Assembly (NCBI RefSeq): GCF_904426505.1
Contig: NZ_CAJGBN010000012.1
Coordinates: 124,001-188,000 of the forward strand
DNA: 64,000 nt
Source: Rubrivivax sp. A210
GTDB taxonomy: Bacteria; Pseudomonadota; Gammaproteobacteria; Burkholderiales; Burkholderiaceae_C
Direction: 5' to 3'
Shown here: piece after piece, positions 1-7,811 of the stretch
How positions within the stretch are numbered: position 1 is the first letter of the stretch
How the letters are laid out: every line of letters starts with the position of its first letter
Made by a program: the position numbers and the translations under genes
Notes under the pieces: generated by a model
Database searches by the model: none
Seen by the model: the letters and a program-made list of their open reading frames with translations, nothing else
What the model was told of the DNA's origin: nothing

Positions 1-1
1 T

Positions 2-445
2 GTGCGTGCCGTCGCCGAGATGGACAGCGGCGAACTGCTGATGGCGGTGCGCTTCGTCAAGGCCTCGGGCGGCTGCTCGGCGCCGCCGGGCAAGGACCCG
101 CAGGCCGCGCTGGCCAGCCTGGGCCGCATGCGGCTGCGCGTGGACGGCGCTGTCAGGCGAGAACAGCCGGTGCTGGCCCAGGTGATGATCAGCCACCCCA
201 ATGCCTCGGGCCTGGCGATGGATCAGGCGACGCGCCAGTACACGCCCGCCCACTATGTGCGCCAGCTGGTGGTCAGCTACGCCGGCGAGCCGGTGGTGAC
301 GGCCGACCTCGACATCTCGATCAGCGAGAACCCGAACTTCCGCTTCTACTTCGTGCCGCGCGGCGACGGCGTGCTCAAGGCCGAGGTGATGGATTCGCGC
401 GAGCTGCGCTTCGAGAGCGGCATCGCGCTGGTGGCGGCGCCCTGA
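2..445 (+). CDS. quinoprotein dehydrogenase-associated SoxYZ-like carrier, 3' part (copy 1)
   Basis: This is the C-terminal ~147 residues of a fused SoxY/SoxZ-type carrier; its start lies upstream of the window. The SoxY-like cysteine motif SGGCSAPP is visible, followed by a SoxZ-like domain (HPNASG and the terminal ENPNFRFYFVPRG stretch). Family members sit beside PQQ-dependent alcohol dehydrogenases and are thought to be periplasmic carrier or relay proteins; the exact cargo is unknown. It is paralogous to the complete copy at 2959-3783, sharing the SGGCSAPP motif and SENP..RF.F.PRG. Its stop TGA overlaps the next ATG by one base, so the genes are very likely co-transcribed. Confidence 0.85.
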   Translation: MRAVAEMDSGELLMAVRFVKASGGCSAPPGKDPQAALASLGRMRLRVDGAVRREQPVLAQVMISHPNASGLAMDQATRQYTPAHYVRQLVVSYAGEPVVTADLDISISENPNFRFYFVPRGDGVLKAEVMDSRELRFESGIALVAAP

Positions 446-1422
446 TGCACAGCCTCCGCGCGGCCCTGTGCACAGCCCTGGCCCTGGCGGCCCTGGCGGT
501 GCCGGCCTGCGCGGCGCCCTTTGCCTACATCACCAACCAGGGCAGCCACGATGTCTCGGTGATCGACCTCGCCAGCGAGCGCGTCGTCGCCACCGTACCC
601 GTGGGCCGCTCGCCGGCCGGCGTGGCCGCGGCCAGCCGCATAGCCCGCGTCTTCGTCTCCAACCCCGACAGCAAGACGCTGTCGGTGATCGACATGCGCA
701 GCCAGCGCGTGGTCGACACCTGGCCGGCCGGCAGCGGCCCGGTGGGCATCGCCGCCTCGGCCGACGGCCAGTGGCTGTACGTCGCCGACTGGTACGCCAA
801 CCGCCTGCTCATCTATGCCACCGCAGGCGCGGGCCGGGCCGAACCGGCCATCGCGCTGGGCCAGGCGCCGGCCGGCGTGGCGGTACATGACAACGGCCGC
901 CTCGTCTTCGTGGCCGAGCGCGACGACGACAGCGTGGCCGTGATCGACACCCGCGAGCGCCGCGTGCGCGCCCGCGTGCGCGTCGGCAGCCACCCCTTCG
1001 CGCTGCTGCACGACGCGGCGCGCGAGCGCTTGTATGCGCTCAACGTGCAGAGCAATGACGTGAGCGTGGTCGACACGCGCGACGCTGACCGCCCGGCCGT
1101 CATCGCCACGGTCGCCGTCGGCAAGGCGCCCTATGGCGCGGCGCTGGCCATGGCCGGCAGCCTGCTCTACATCACCAACCAGCACGAGGACAGCGTGAGC
1201 GTGATCGACACCGCCACGTTGCGCCTGCTGCGCACCCTGCCCGGATTTGCTTACCCCGAGGGCGTGGCGGCGCACGGCGACAAGGTCTATGTCGTGAACT
1301 GGATGGACGACAACGTGAGCGTGCTCGACGCCGCCAGCGGACGCACGCTGGCCCAAGTGGCCACCGGCAGCAACAGCCGCGGCTTCGGCGCCTTCATCGG
1401 CGCGCCCGAAGCCACCCCCTGA
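445..1422 (+). CDS. PQQ-dependent catabolism-associated beta-propeller protein (YVTN family)
   Basis: This 325-residue protein has an N-terminal signal peptide (cleavage likely after ACA in PACAAPF) followed by about seven YVTN-type blades. The recurring pattern is 'hhVtNqxxxxVSVIDtat', for example near residues 28-45, 70-90, 155-170 and 240-255. Such propellers are periplasmic and recur in clusters with PQQ dehydrogenases, where they may scaffold or bind partner proteins; no enzymatic function is established. The gene starts inside the stop of the SoxYZ-like gene and is followed 24 bp later by the MxaD-like gene, so it lies within one operon. Confidence 0.85.
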   Translation: MHSLRAALCTALALAALAVPACAAPFAYITNQGSHDVSVIDLASERVVATVPVGRSPAGVAAASRIARVFVSNPDSKTLSVIDMRSQRVVDTWPAGSGPVGIAASADGQWLYVADWYANRLLIYATAGAGRAEPAIALGQAPAGVAVHDNGRLVFVAERDDDSVAVIDTRERRVRARVRVGSHPFALLHDAARERLYALNVQSNDVSVVDTRDADRPAVIATVAVGKAPYGAALAMAGSLLYITNQHEDSVSVIDTATLRLLRTLPGFAYPEGVAAHGDKVYVVNWMDDNVSVLDAASGRTLAQVATGSNSRGFGAFIGAPEATP

Positions 1423-1446
1423 GACCGAGAAAAGGAGCAAGCTGCA

Positions 1447-1968
1447 ATGAAGAGAAGAACCCTGCTGGCCGCCTGGCCGGCCCTGCTGGCGGCGCCGGCG
1501 CTGGCCCACGGCCCCACGCGCCAGAAGGTGAGCGAGAAGATCAGCATCGCCGCCCCGGCCGACGCCGTGTGGGCGCGCATCCGCAACTTCGACGCGCTCA
1601 AGGACTGGCACCCGGCGGTCGCCGACAGCCCGGCCGACAAGGGCAACACGGAAGGCTCGGTACGCCGCCTCAAGCTCAAAGGCGGCGGCGAGCTGACCGA
1701 GACGCTGGAGAGCTTCAACGAGGCGCAGAAGAAATACAGCTACCGCGCCAAGGATGGCGGCGCCCTGCCCGTCACCAACTACACCTCGACGATCCAGGTC
1801 ACGGCCCAGGGCGACAAGGCCGAGGTCGAGTGGCGCGGCGCCTTCTACCGCGGCCACCCCGGCAATGAGCCGCCGCCCGACCAGAACGACGACGCCGCGG
1901 TGCGCGCCATCACCGGGGTCTACCGCAGCGGTCTGGCCAATCTCAAGGCCTTGATCGAAGGAAAGTAG
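1447..1968 (+). CDS. MxaD-like SRPBCC family periplasmic protein
   Basis: This 173-residue protein has a short signal sequence (MKRRTLLAAW...ALAHG) and an SRPBCC/START-like fold seen as 'ISIAAPADAVWARIRNFDALKDWHPAV'-type sequence around residues 30-60. MxaD of methylotrophs has this architecture and stimulates electron transfer between methanol dehydrogenase and its cytochrome. The placement among PQQ-dehydrogenase accessory genes supports that assignment. A purine-rich Shine-Dalgarno (AAAGGAG) lies just upstream of the ATG. Only 7 bp separate it from the downstream metallo-hydrolase gene. A generic polyketide-cyclase-like lipid-binding protein is the alternative. Confidence 0.75.
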   Translation: MKRRTLLAAWPALLAAPALAHGPTRQKVSEKISIAAPADAVWARIRNFDALKDWHPAVADSPADKGNTEGSVRRLKLKGGGELTETLESFNEAQKKYSYRAKDGGALPVTNYTSTIQVTAQGDKAEVEWRGAFYRGHPGNEPPPDQNDDAAVRAITGVYRSGLANLKALIEGK

Positions 1969-1975
1969 GCCCGCC

Positions 1976-2962
1976 ATGTCGCCCACCGCCGCCCACCTCC
2001 TGCCCCGTCGCGCCGTCCTGGCGGCACTGGCGGCGGCGCCGTGGGCGCCCTGGGCTGGCGCCGCACGCGCGGCCGAGGCGGCGCCGGCGGCCATCGAGAT
2101 CGAGTCGGGCGTCTACATGCTGCCGGGTGCCCGAGGCCAGCCCACGCCCGAGAACCGCGGCCGCATCGGCAACAGCGGCTTCATCGTCGGCAGCCGCGGC
2201 GTGATGGCCATCGACGCCGGCATCTCCCTGCGCCAGGGCGAGGCGCTGCTGGCCGCCATCGCCGAGGTCACGCCCAAGCCGGTGAAGCTGCTGGTGCTGA
2301 CGCATGCGCGGCAGGAATTCCTCTTTGGCGCCGCCGCCTTCCAGGCGCGCGGGATTCCCGTGCAGATGCAGCGCCAGACCGCCGGGCTGATGGCCTCGCG
2401 CTGCGAGGGTTGCCTGAAGACGCTCAGGCGCGAACTGGGCGAGGACGAGATGCGCGGCACCGCCGTGCCGCGGCCCGACGTGCTGTTCGACGAAACCACG
2501 GTGATCGAGACCCTGGGCCGGCCGGTGCTGCTGCAGACCCAGGGCCACAGCAGCGGCCCGGGCGACATCGCCGTGCTCGATGTGCGCACGCGCAGCCTCT
2601 TCGGCGGTGGCCTGCTCGACCAGGGCCGCATCCCTGATATCCAGGACAGCCGGCTCGACGGCTGGCACCTGGCCCTGGCCGGCCTGCGCACGCTCAGGCC
2701 CGAGGTCATCGTTCCCGGCCACGGCGCGGCCAGCGCGCCCGAGCTGATCGACACCGTCGAGCGCTATCTGCTGCGGCTGGAGCGGCGCGAAGCGGCCCTC
2801 CTGACCAGCGGCACGGCGCTCAGCGAAGTGCCCGACGCCAGCGAACTGGCCGAATACCGTGGCTGGGACCAGTACGACACCATCCACCGACGCAACGCGT
2901 CCATCCTGTTCCTGCGCCTGGAACGCGAGCAACTGGTGGGCGCCAAGGGAGGCCAGCCATGA
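1976..2962 (+). CDS. quinoprotein relay system metallohydrolase-like protein (MBL fold)
   Basis: This 328-residue protein has an N-terminal RR-containing export signal (PRRAVLAALAAAPW) and a metallo-beta-lactamase fold. Conserved pieces include the 'NSGFIVGSRGVMAIDAG' strand region, a later His in GHSSGPGDI, and the C-terminal VPGHG. The family accompanies SoxYZ-like carriers in PQQ alcohol dehydrogenase clusters. The usual HxHxDH zinc motif is degenerate: the equivalent segment reads LTHARQEFLFG, keeping only the first His. Zinc chemistry may therefore be altered or lost. It overlaps the downstream SoxYZ-like gene by 4 bp (ATGA), consistent with translational coupling. Confidence 0.7.
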   Translation: MSPTAAHLLPRRAVLAALAAAPWAPWAGAARAAEAAPAAIEIESGVYMLPGARGQPTPENRGRIGNSGFIVGSRGVMAIDAGISLRQGEALLAAIAEVTPKPVKLLVLTHARQEFLFGAAAFQARGIPVQMQRQTAGLMASRCEGCLKTLRRELGEDEMRGTAVPRPDVLFDETTVIETLGRPVLLQTQGHSSGPGDIAVLDVRTRSLFGGGLLDQGRIPDIQDSRLDGWHLALAGLRTLRPEVIVPGHGAASAPELIDTVERYLLRLERREAALLTSGTALSEVPDASELAEYRGWDQYDTIHRRNASILFLRLEREQLVGAKGGQP

Positions 2963-3783
2963 CATTCATCGACAAGATCCTTCTCGCCTGCGCGCTGGCG
3001 CTGGCAGCCGCAGGCGTGGCAGCGGCCCCCGGCGGCCTGCCTTCGGCCGCCCATGGCGACAGTTCGCCCGAATGGGAGACGCTGCGCAAGCGCCTCTTCG
3101 CAGGCCGGCCCATAGAGTCCGACCCCGCCGCCAGCCGCGTGCAGATCATCGTGCCGCTGCGCGCCGCCTATGGTGCATCGGTGCCGGTCAAGATCATCTC
3201 CAAGCTGCCACAGACGCCGGCGCTCTTTGTGAAGCGGCTGTGGATCCTGGTCGACAAGAACCCGTCGCCGCTGGCGGCCACGCTGGAGCTGACGCCCGAA
3301 CTGGGTCAGGCCGATTTCGAGACCCGGCTGCGCGTCGACGAGTACAGCCATGTGCGCGTCGTCACCGAGCTGTCCGATGGCCAGCTGCACATGGACTCGC
3401 GCTACGTCAAGACCTCGGGCGGCTGCTCGGCACCACCCAACCGCGAAGCGCCCGAGCTGATAGGCCGCACCCTGTTCAAGCTGCCCCAAGGCGTGAAGCC
3501 GAATGCGCCGACGCTGGCCGACGTGACCGTGATCCACCCCAACGACACCGGCTTCGAGCTCAACAACCAGACGGTGATGTACATCCCGTCCTACTTCGTG
3601 CGCAGCATCAGCGTCAGCTACGGCCCACGCAAGCTCTTCGACGCCGACCTCGATTTCTCGGTCAGCGAGAATCCGACGCTGCGCTTCAACTTCCTTCCCA
3701 GGGGCCCGGGCGAGCTTCGCGCCGAGGTCGAGGACACGCAGAGCAAGCGCTTCGTCGGGCGGCTTGCGGTGGCGGTCGATTGA
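2959..3783 (+). CDS. quinoprotein dehydrogenase-associated SoxYZ-like carrier (copy 2)
   Basis: This complete 274-residue protein has a signal peptide (residues 1-~23) and a SoxY-like N-terminal domain. The motif SGGCSAPP, with its single cysteine, is near residues 153-160, and a SoxZ-like C-terminal domain (IHPNDTG...SENPTLRFNFLPRG) follows. In Sox enzymes the SoxY cysteine carries the substrate; in this family it may be a relay site in periplasmic quinoprotein metabolism, which is inference. It is a diverged paralogue of the truncated gene at the window's left edge. It overlaps the upstream MBL gene by 4 bp and is followed after one base by the thioredoxin-like gene. Confidence 0.88.
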   Translation: MTFIDKILLACALALAAAGVAAAPGGLPSAAHGDSSPEWETLRKRLFAGRPIESDPAASRVQIIVPLRAAYGASVPVKIISKLPQTPALFVKRLWILVDKNPSPLAATLELTPELGQADFETRLRVDEYSHVRVVTELSDGQLHMDSRYVKTSGGCSAPPNREAPELIGRTLFKLPQGVKPNAPTLADVTVIHPNDTGFELNNQTVMYIPSYFVRSISVSYGPRKLFDADLDFSVSENPTLRFNFLPRGPGELRAEVEDTQSKRFVGRLAVAVD

Positions 3784-3784
3784 G

Positions 3785-4321
3785 ATGAAGCGGCTGGCCT
3801 GCCTTGCTGGCATCGTGGCGGCAGTCTTCGGCCTCGCGGCGGCAGCGCCCGCAACGGCCGCCCTGCCCGCCGCCTACCAGGCCATCGTGGTCATGCCCCA
3901 GGGCCTGCCCGAACGCGCCGAGTTCGACCTCGGCCCGGCGCTGCAGCGCGCCCGGAGCGAAAACAAGCGCCTTTATGTCTACCTGGGCGCCAGCGACTGC
4001 CCCTTCTGCCGCCGCTACGAGGCCTTTCTGGACAAGAACGCCGCCGCCCTGCGCCCCCACTTCGCGGCGCAATACATCGTGGTCGACCTGCGCAGCGCGC
4101 TCTCGGTGCAGGCGCCGCGCCTGTTCTTCCGCGCCGGCAAGGGCCTGCGCGCCTACGGTGACTTCATGCGCGAGATTGGCGACGAGCGCGAGCGCCAGCT
4201 CGTCTATCCCAGCGTCTGGCTGTTCGACGGCCAGGCCAGGCCGCTGATGCAGATGCCGGCCGGCACCGGCACCTTCGAGACCGTCGAAGAGCAGCTGGAA
4301 ATACTCAATCTGGTGCAGTAA
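3785..4321 (+). CDS. exported thioredoxin-fold protein (CPFC)
   Basis: This 178-residue protein has a cleavable signal peptide (MKRLACLAGIVAAVFGLAAA) and a thioredoxin-like domain with the redox motif CPFC, in the context LYVYLGASDCPFCRRYEAF. The ATG at 3785 was chosen because it directly follows the preceding stop and begins the signal peptide; an upstream in-frame codon at 3764 would overlap the SoxYZ gene without need. It is likely a periplasmic thiol:disulfide protein serving the SoxYZ-like cysteine or cytochrome maturation in this operon (inference). Confidence 0.75.
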   Translation: MKRLACLAGIVAAVFGLAAAAPATAALPAAYQAIVVMPQGLPERAEFDLGPALQRARSENKRLYVYLGASDCPFCRRYEAFLDKNAAALRPHFAAQYIVVDLRSALSVQAPRLFFRAGKGLRAYGDFMREIGDERERQLVYPSVWLFDGQARPLMQMPAGTGTFETVEEQLEILNLVQ

Positions 4322-4332
4322 GGCGAACGACC

Positions 4333-4695
4333 ATGAAGCCTGTCCATCGCCTTGCCCTGGCGCTGCTGCCGGCCCTTGCGAGCGTCGGCACCAACGCAGC
4401 CGACGCGCCCTGGCCGGTGGTCGGCCAGCAAGGCCTGACGCGCATCGTCATCGTGCCGGTGGCGCAGGCCCGCGACCGCGACGCCTACCTGCGGCAAATC
4501 CAGCAGCTGTGCGAGCCCGAGCGCACCTGCTTCCTCAATTTCTACACCAACAGCAGCGGCGCGGCGCTGGAATCGCCTCTGCCCGACGCCATCGCACGCG
4601 AGGCCACCGCCGTCTATCGACGCTCGGCCAAGCAAGGCGCAGAGGCCCTGCGCTGGAGCTGCCGCATGCAGAACGAGGAACCGGGCTGCTTCTAG
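4333..4695 (+). CDS. small exported hypothetical protein
   Basis: This 120-residue protein has a signal peptide (MKPVHRLALALLPALASVGTNA). The mature part contains three or four cysteines (QLCEPERTC..., SCRMQNEEPGCF). No family is recognised. It is the last gene of the PQQ-accessory operon, 11 bp after the thioredoxin-like gene, and the cysteines together with that neighbour suggest a periplasmic disulfide-containing protein (inference). Confidence 0.6.
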   Translation: MKPVHRLALALLPALASVGTNAADAPWPVVGQQGLTRIVIVPVAQARDRDAYLRQIQQLCEPERTCFLNFYTNSSGAALESPLPDAIAREATAVYRRSAKQGAEALRWSCRMQNEEPGCF

Positions 4696-4808
4696 CGACT
4701 GGGGCCGCACTGGCCTCTCGCGCGCACTGCAAGCCGGCATCGGCGCCCGACCAAGGTGCAGACGCCGCACGGCCGTCGCACCCAAGATCAAGTCCCACCC
4801 ATTCATGC

Positions 4809-4818
4809 GGGTTAACCC
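4809..4818. repeat. 10-bp perfect palindrome GGGTTAACCC
   Basis: This short AT-centred palindrome sits 6 bp upstream of the -24 box of a sigma-54-like promoter. It is in a highly G+C-rich intergenic region where such a sequence stands out. It is a possible regulatory protein site; no protein can be assigned. Confidence 0.35.
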
Positions 4819-4824
4819 TCGGCT

Positions 4825-4839
4825 TGGCACGCCAGTTGC
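4825..4839 (+). promoter_or_regulatory. sigma-54 (-24/-12) promoter upstream of M48 peptidase gene
   Basis: The sequence TGGCACGCCAGTTGC matches the consensus TGGCACG-N4-TTGC exactly, with the invariant GG and GC separated by 10 bases. With C4839 at -12 the predicted start is about 4851, leaving a leader of ~37 nt before the ATG at 4888. It directs transcription to the right. A sigma-54 activator gene lies in the same window. Confidence 0.75.
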
Positions 4840-4887
4840 GAGCCCCGCCGCACCGGCCCACCCCAGGGCGGGTCAAGGGAGCGGGCG

Positions 4888-5514
4888 ATGCGGCGTTTCT
4901 TATTTTGTTGGATGGCCCTGAGCCTGCTGGCCGGCACCCCGGCCCGGGCCGAGGAAGACATCGTCGACGTGCTGCGGCGCTCGCACGATTTGAAGCTCGC
5001 CAATCTGGCGCCGGCCGAGGGCGAACGCGTCCAGATCGTGCGCGCCAGCTTCGAGCGCCTGCTGCAGGCCCTGCCGCCCGACCGCGCCTGCGATCTGCAG
5101 GTGATCCGCGGCACGCTGATGGCCGAGACCCTGCACGGCCACGTCATCGTCGCCAACCAGTCGCTGGCCGACCTGCCCGAGGGCACGCGGCTCTTCGTGC
5201 TGGCCCACGAACTGGCCCATGTGCGCCTGCAGCACTGGCCGGCGATGGTGCAGGTCTACCAGCGCTGGATACCCGGCGCCGTGACCCCCGATCTGACTGA
5301 CCCGGTGGCCGCGCCCCTGGGCCGCGAGGCCTCGGCCCTGGCCCATCAACAGGAATTCGCCGCCGACACCTGGGCCGCCCGCGCGCTGCGCAGCATGGGC
5401 CTGCCACAGGACGATTTGCTGGCGGTGTTCCGCAACCTCGGCGCCACGCCCGCGACGCCCACGCATCCCAGCACCGTGCAGCGACTGGCCTCGCTGCGGG
5501 CGCTTTCTCCCTGA
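4888..5514 (+). CDS. exported M48-family-like metalloprotease
   Basis: This 208-residue protein has a signal peptide (MRRFLFCWMALSLLAGTPARA) and the zinc motif HELAH (HExxH) near residues 110-114. The downstream 'QQEFAADTWA' supplies the third, glutamate ligand. That arrangement is typical of M48/Ste24-like peptidases and of small exported relatives without membrane segments. It is monocistronic, preceded by a good sigma-54 promoter, with a GGGAG Shine-Dalgarno before the ATG. It ends 9 bp from the convergent fae homologue. It could act in periplasmic protein quality control; the substrate is unknown. Confidence 0.75.
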   Translation: MRRFLFCWMALSLLAGTPARAEEDIVDVLRRSHDLKLANLAPAEGERVQIVRASFERLLQALPPDRACDLQVIRGTLMAETLHGHVIVANQSLADLPEGTRLFVLAHELAHVRLQHWPAMVQVYQRWIPGAVTPDLTDPVAAPLGREASALAHQQEFAADTWAARALRSMGLPQDDLLAVFRNLGATPATPTHPSTVQRLASLRALSP

Positions 5515-5523
5515 CCCGATGGA

Positions 5524-6057
5524 TCAGGACCAGTCGTCCATGTCGTGCTTGATCTTGTGGCGGTTGGCGATCAGCTCGTCCACCGTCGGCTCGTTGGCCA
5601 GCGCACGCTGGAGGGCCAGCTTGGTGGCCTCGTAGTTGGTGCGGTACATGTCCTTCTTGTCGAGGTTCGGATCCTTGGCGCAGCGCGGGTCTATCCAGAC
5701 CAGGCTGATGATGCACAGCTCGTTGGCCAGGTCCTTGGGGATGATGCCCTCGATCAGGCAATCGACCACGGCGTCGGCCGTGGCGCTCTGCACCACGCCG
5801 CCGAAGAGGTCGATGTTGGCGGCATCCTTCAGCGTCACCTTGGGCACCAGCATGGTGGCCGGGCGCACGAGCTGGTTGCAGGCGCGGATGGCGAACATCG
5901 CCGTGTGGCCCTTGCTCTGCGCCATCATGTTGGCGAAGGCCTGGCCCACCGGGCCGTCCGTGCGGCCGATCAGGATTTCGGGCATCGCGTCGGTGTACTG
6001 GCCTTCCTTGGCCAGCACCGTGGCCTCACCGGCGTGGAAGATGTAGTTCTGGCTCAT
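5524..6057 (-). CDS. formaldehyde-activating enzyme homologue (Fae2-like)
   Basis: This 177-residue member of the Fae family shares the overall pattern with Fae at 19397-19906: IGRTDGPVGQAFANMMAQSKGHTAM..., a PATMLVPKVTLK segment and VVQSATADAVVD. Fae couples formaldehyde to H4MPT. The catalytic His17 region ([11 protein letters not shown] in the other copy) reads TDAMPEILIG here, so the catalytic His is missing. The protein probably is not a canonical formaldehyde-activating enzyme; a binding, sensing or alternative C1 role is possible. It is the last gene of the fhc operon, 36 bp after fhcC. Confidence 0.85.
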   Translation of the reverse strand: MSQNYIFHAGEATVLAKEGQYTDAMPEILIGRTDGPVGQAFANMMAQSKGHTAMFAIRACNQLVRPATMLVPKVTLKDAANIDLFGGVVQSATADAVVDCLIEGIIPKDLANELCIISLVWIDPRCAKDPNLDKKDMYRTNYEATKLALQRALANEPTVDELIANRHKIKHDMDDWS

Positions 6058-6093
6058 GGCCGCATGTCCTTCTGGAGGGTTCGGGGAAGAAAT

Positions 6094-6906
6094 TCAGAGC
6101 GCGAGTATCAGCTCGCCCTTGCCCAGCGCCGCCAGGTCGCCCAGCTGGCGTTGCACGCGGCGCGCCGGCAGGCCGGCGAAGATACCCCCATGGCGGGCGA
6201 GGTCGCGCGCCAGCAACTGCCAGAACACCAGGGCCTCGGCGCCCGCGGGCACGAAGGTGGGCGGCACTTCGGGCGCCGGGCCGGCAAAGACCACGCTGCC
6301 GCGTCGCATGCCATAGCCCACATGGACGCCGGCACGCCCGGCGAGCGCGATCGTGCCGGCCACCATGCGCGAGGCAAGAAAGTCGCCGGCATCGCCAAAG
6401 ATGACCGCCGTGCCGCGCCGCATGCGGTCGCCGAAACGCTGGCCGACACTGCCGCGCACGATGAAGCTGCCACCGCGCATGCCGTCCATGCTGCCGGGCA
6501 GGCTGGCGGCGGCGAAATCACCGACATCGCCGTCCACCTGCAGCGAGCCGCCGGCCATCTCGCAGCCGGCCAGCAGGCCCGCGCTGCCGCGTACCAGCAG
6601 CGTGCCGGCCGTCATGCAGCCGCCGGCCTGGTCGCCCACGCCGCCTTCGACGACGACCTGCCCGCCGTCCAGTTGCCAGGCCAGGCGGTCGCAGCGCGAG
6701 CAATCGCCTTCGAAGACCAGCCGGTCGCTGTCTTCACCGATGACGCTCACGTCGAAGAATTCGGCCAGCGGCAGCGTCCGGTTGCCCTGGGCGACCGGCA
6801 GGCGCTCGATATCGGCTGCCGCCAGCGGCGCCAGCGCGGCCGGCGTGAGGCCGCGCAGATCCAATCTCAGCCCCGGCACCTGGCGCAGTCTCAGCGTGAC
6901 GCTCAT
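6094..6906 (-). CDS. fhcC: formyltransferase/hydrolase complex subunit C (FhcC)
   Basis: This 270-residue protein is homologous to formylmethanofuran dehydrogenase subunit C. It has the repetitive glycine-rich beta-helix seen in glutamate synthase C-terminal domains, with successive 'GGxhxVxGxhGxxxGxxMxxGxhxhxGxxG' turns from about residue 75 to 220. In methylotrophic bacteria FhcABCD transfers the formyl group from formyl-H4MPT to methylofuran and hydrolyses it to formate. Its ATG overlaps the fhcD stop by 4 bp (ATGA). It is the fourth gene in the order fhcB-A-D-C. Confidence 0.93.
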   Translation of the reverse strand: MSVTLRLRQVPGLRLDLRGLTPAALAPLAAADIERLPVAQGNRTLPLAEFFDVSVIGEDSDRLVFEGDCSRCDRLAWQLDGGQVVVEGGVGDQAGGCMTAGTLLVRGSAGLLAGCEMAGGSLQVDGDVGDFAAASLPGSMDGMRGGSFIVRGSVGQRFGDRMRRGTAVIFGDAGDFLASRMVAGTIALAGRAGVHVGYGMRRGSVVFAGPAPEVPPTFVPAGAEALVFWQLLARDLARHGGIFAGLPARRVQRQLGDLAALGKGELILAL

Positions 6907-7811
6907 GCCGCGGCCTCCAGCAGCTGGCGCAGGTGGAAGTGGAAAGGCCCCAGCTTGCCGCCGTAATTGCCGGCCGAGATGCGCTGCAGGCCACCCTCGG
7001 CGCCGATGGCGATGCCAGCGTCGAGCCCGGCGCGCATCGCGGCCGCCACATCGGCAGCGGTCAGGCCGTCGATCACGATCTCCATCACGCAGCGCGTGGC
7101 CGGCGTCAGCTCGCTCTTGGGCGACAGGCCCAGCAGGCCGGGGCAGAAAGCGTCGTTGGTGGAGGCCATCAGCGCCGGGTACTTGCTGCCCACCTTGGAG
7201 CCCGAGCGCACCACCCCACCGGGGAAGGGCATGATGACATTGGGCAGCTTCTGCATGGCCCGCACCGCGGCCTCGGCGACAGCCAGGGCGCTGTCGGTGT
7301 CGCGCGCCAGCAGCAACAGGTTGCCGCCGCCCACGGCCTTGGTCACGGCCGTCGTCTCCTGGGCCAGGAACTCACCGTCCATCACCGGCACGCGCCAGTA
7401 GCGCACGCCGGCAATGACTTTGGAAATCTGCCAGCCGTCGCCGAAGAAGCGCAGGTTCTTGCCCAGCGCCACCGCCTCGCCTTCAGAGATGCCGGCAAAG
7501 ACCGCGGTGGTCGGGCAAGTCAGCACACACTGACCGACACGGCGCTCGATCTGCTTGGCCAGTTCCTTGCCCGACATCGAGAAGATCAGGATGGCGACGC
7601 CGGGCCGGCCGTCGGGGGTTTCGTCGACGCCCAACTCGCGCTCGATGCCGGCCTCGCAGCCGCAGGCGATGACCGAGGTCGCGAAGCCGGTGGCGGCCAC
7701 CGCGGCGTGCCGCGCCCAGGTCGGGTTATGGGCGGTGATGACGATGCGCGTGGCCTTCATCGGGAAGGCTTCGGCGAAGGTGTCGTCGATGGCGACGCCA
7801 TTGCGGATCAC
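6903..7811 (-). CDS. fhcD: formylmethanofuran--tetrahydromethanopterin formyltransferase (FhcD/Ftr)
   Basis: This 302-residue protein begins (V/M)IRNGVAIDDTFAEAFPMKATR, the signature N-terminus of the Ftr family. It transfers formyl between H4MPT and methylofuran within the Fhc complex in the cytoplasm. The start is the GTG at 7811, overlapping the fhcA stop as GTGA; an open frame continues further upstream but that is only the shadow of fhcA. The C-terminus FHFHLRQLLEAAA ends in the ATGA overlap with fhcC. Confidence 0.95.
   Translation of the reverse strand: MIRNGVAIDDTFAEAFPMKATRIVITAHNPTWARHAAVAATGFATSVIACGCEAGIERELGVDETPDGRPGVAILIFSMSGKELAKQIERRVGQCVLTCPTTAVFAGISEGEAVALGKNLRFFGDGWQISKVIAGVRYWRVPVMDGEFLAQETTAVTKAVGGGNLLLLARDTDSALAVAEAAVRAMQKLPNVIMPFPGGVVRSGSKVGSKYPALMASTNDAFCPGLLGLSPKSELTPATRCVMEIVIDGLTAADVAAAMRAGLDAGIAIGAEGGLQRISAGNYGGKLGPFHFHLRQLLEAAA

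Noticed and set aside
346..2094. 582-codon open frame on the minus strand opposite the propeller and MxaD-like genes
   Set aside because: The translation is Arg/Ala/Gly/His-rich without recognisable motifs, while the plus strand carries clear gene families; it is a high-G+C antisense shadow.
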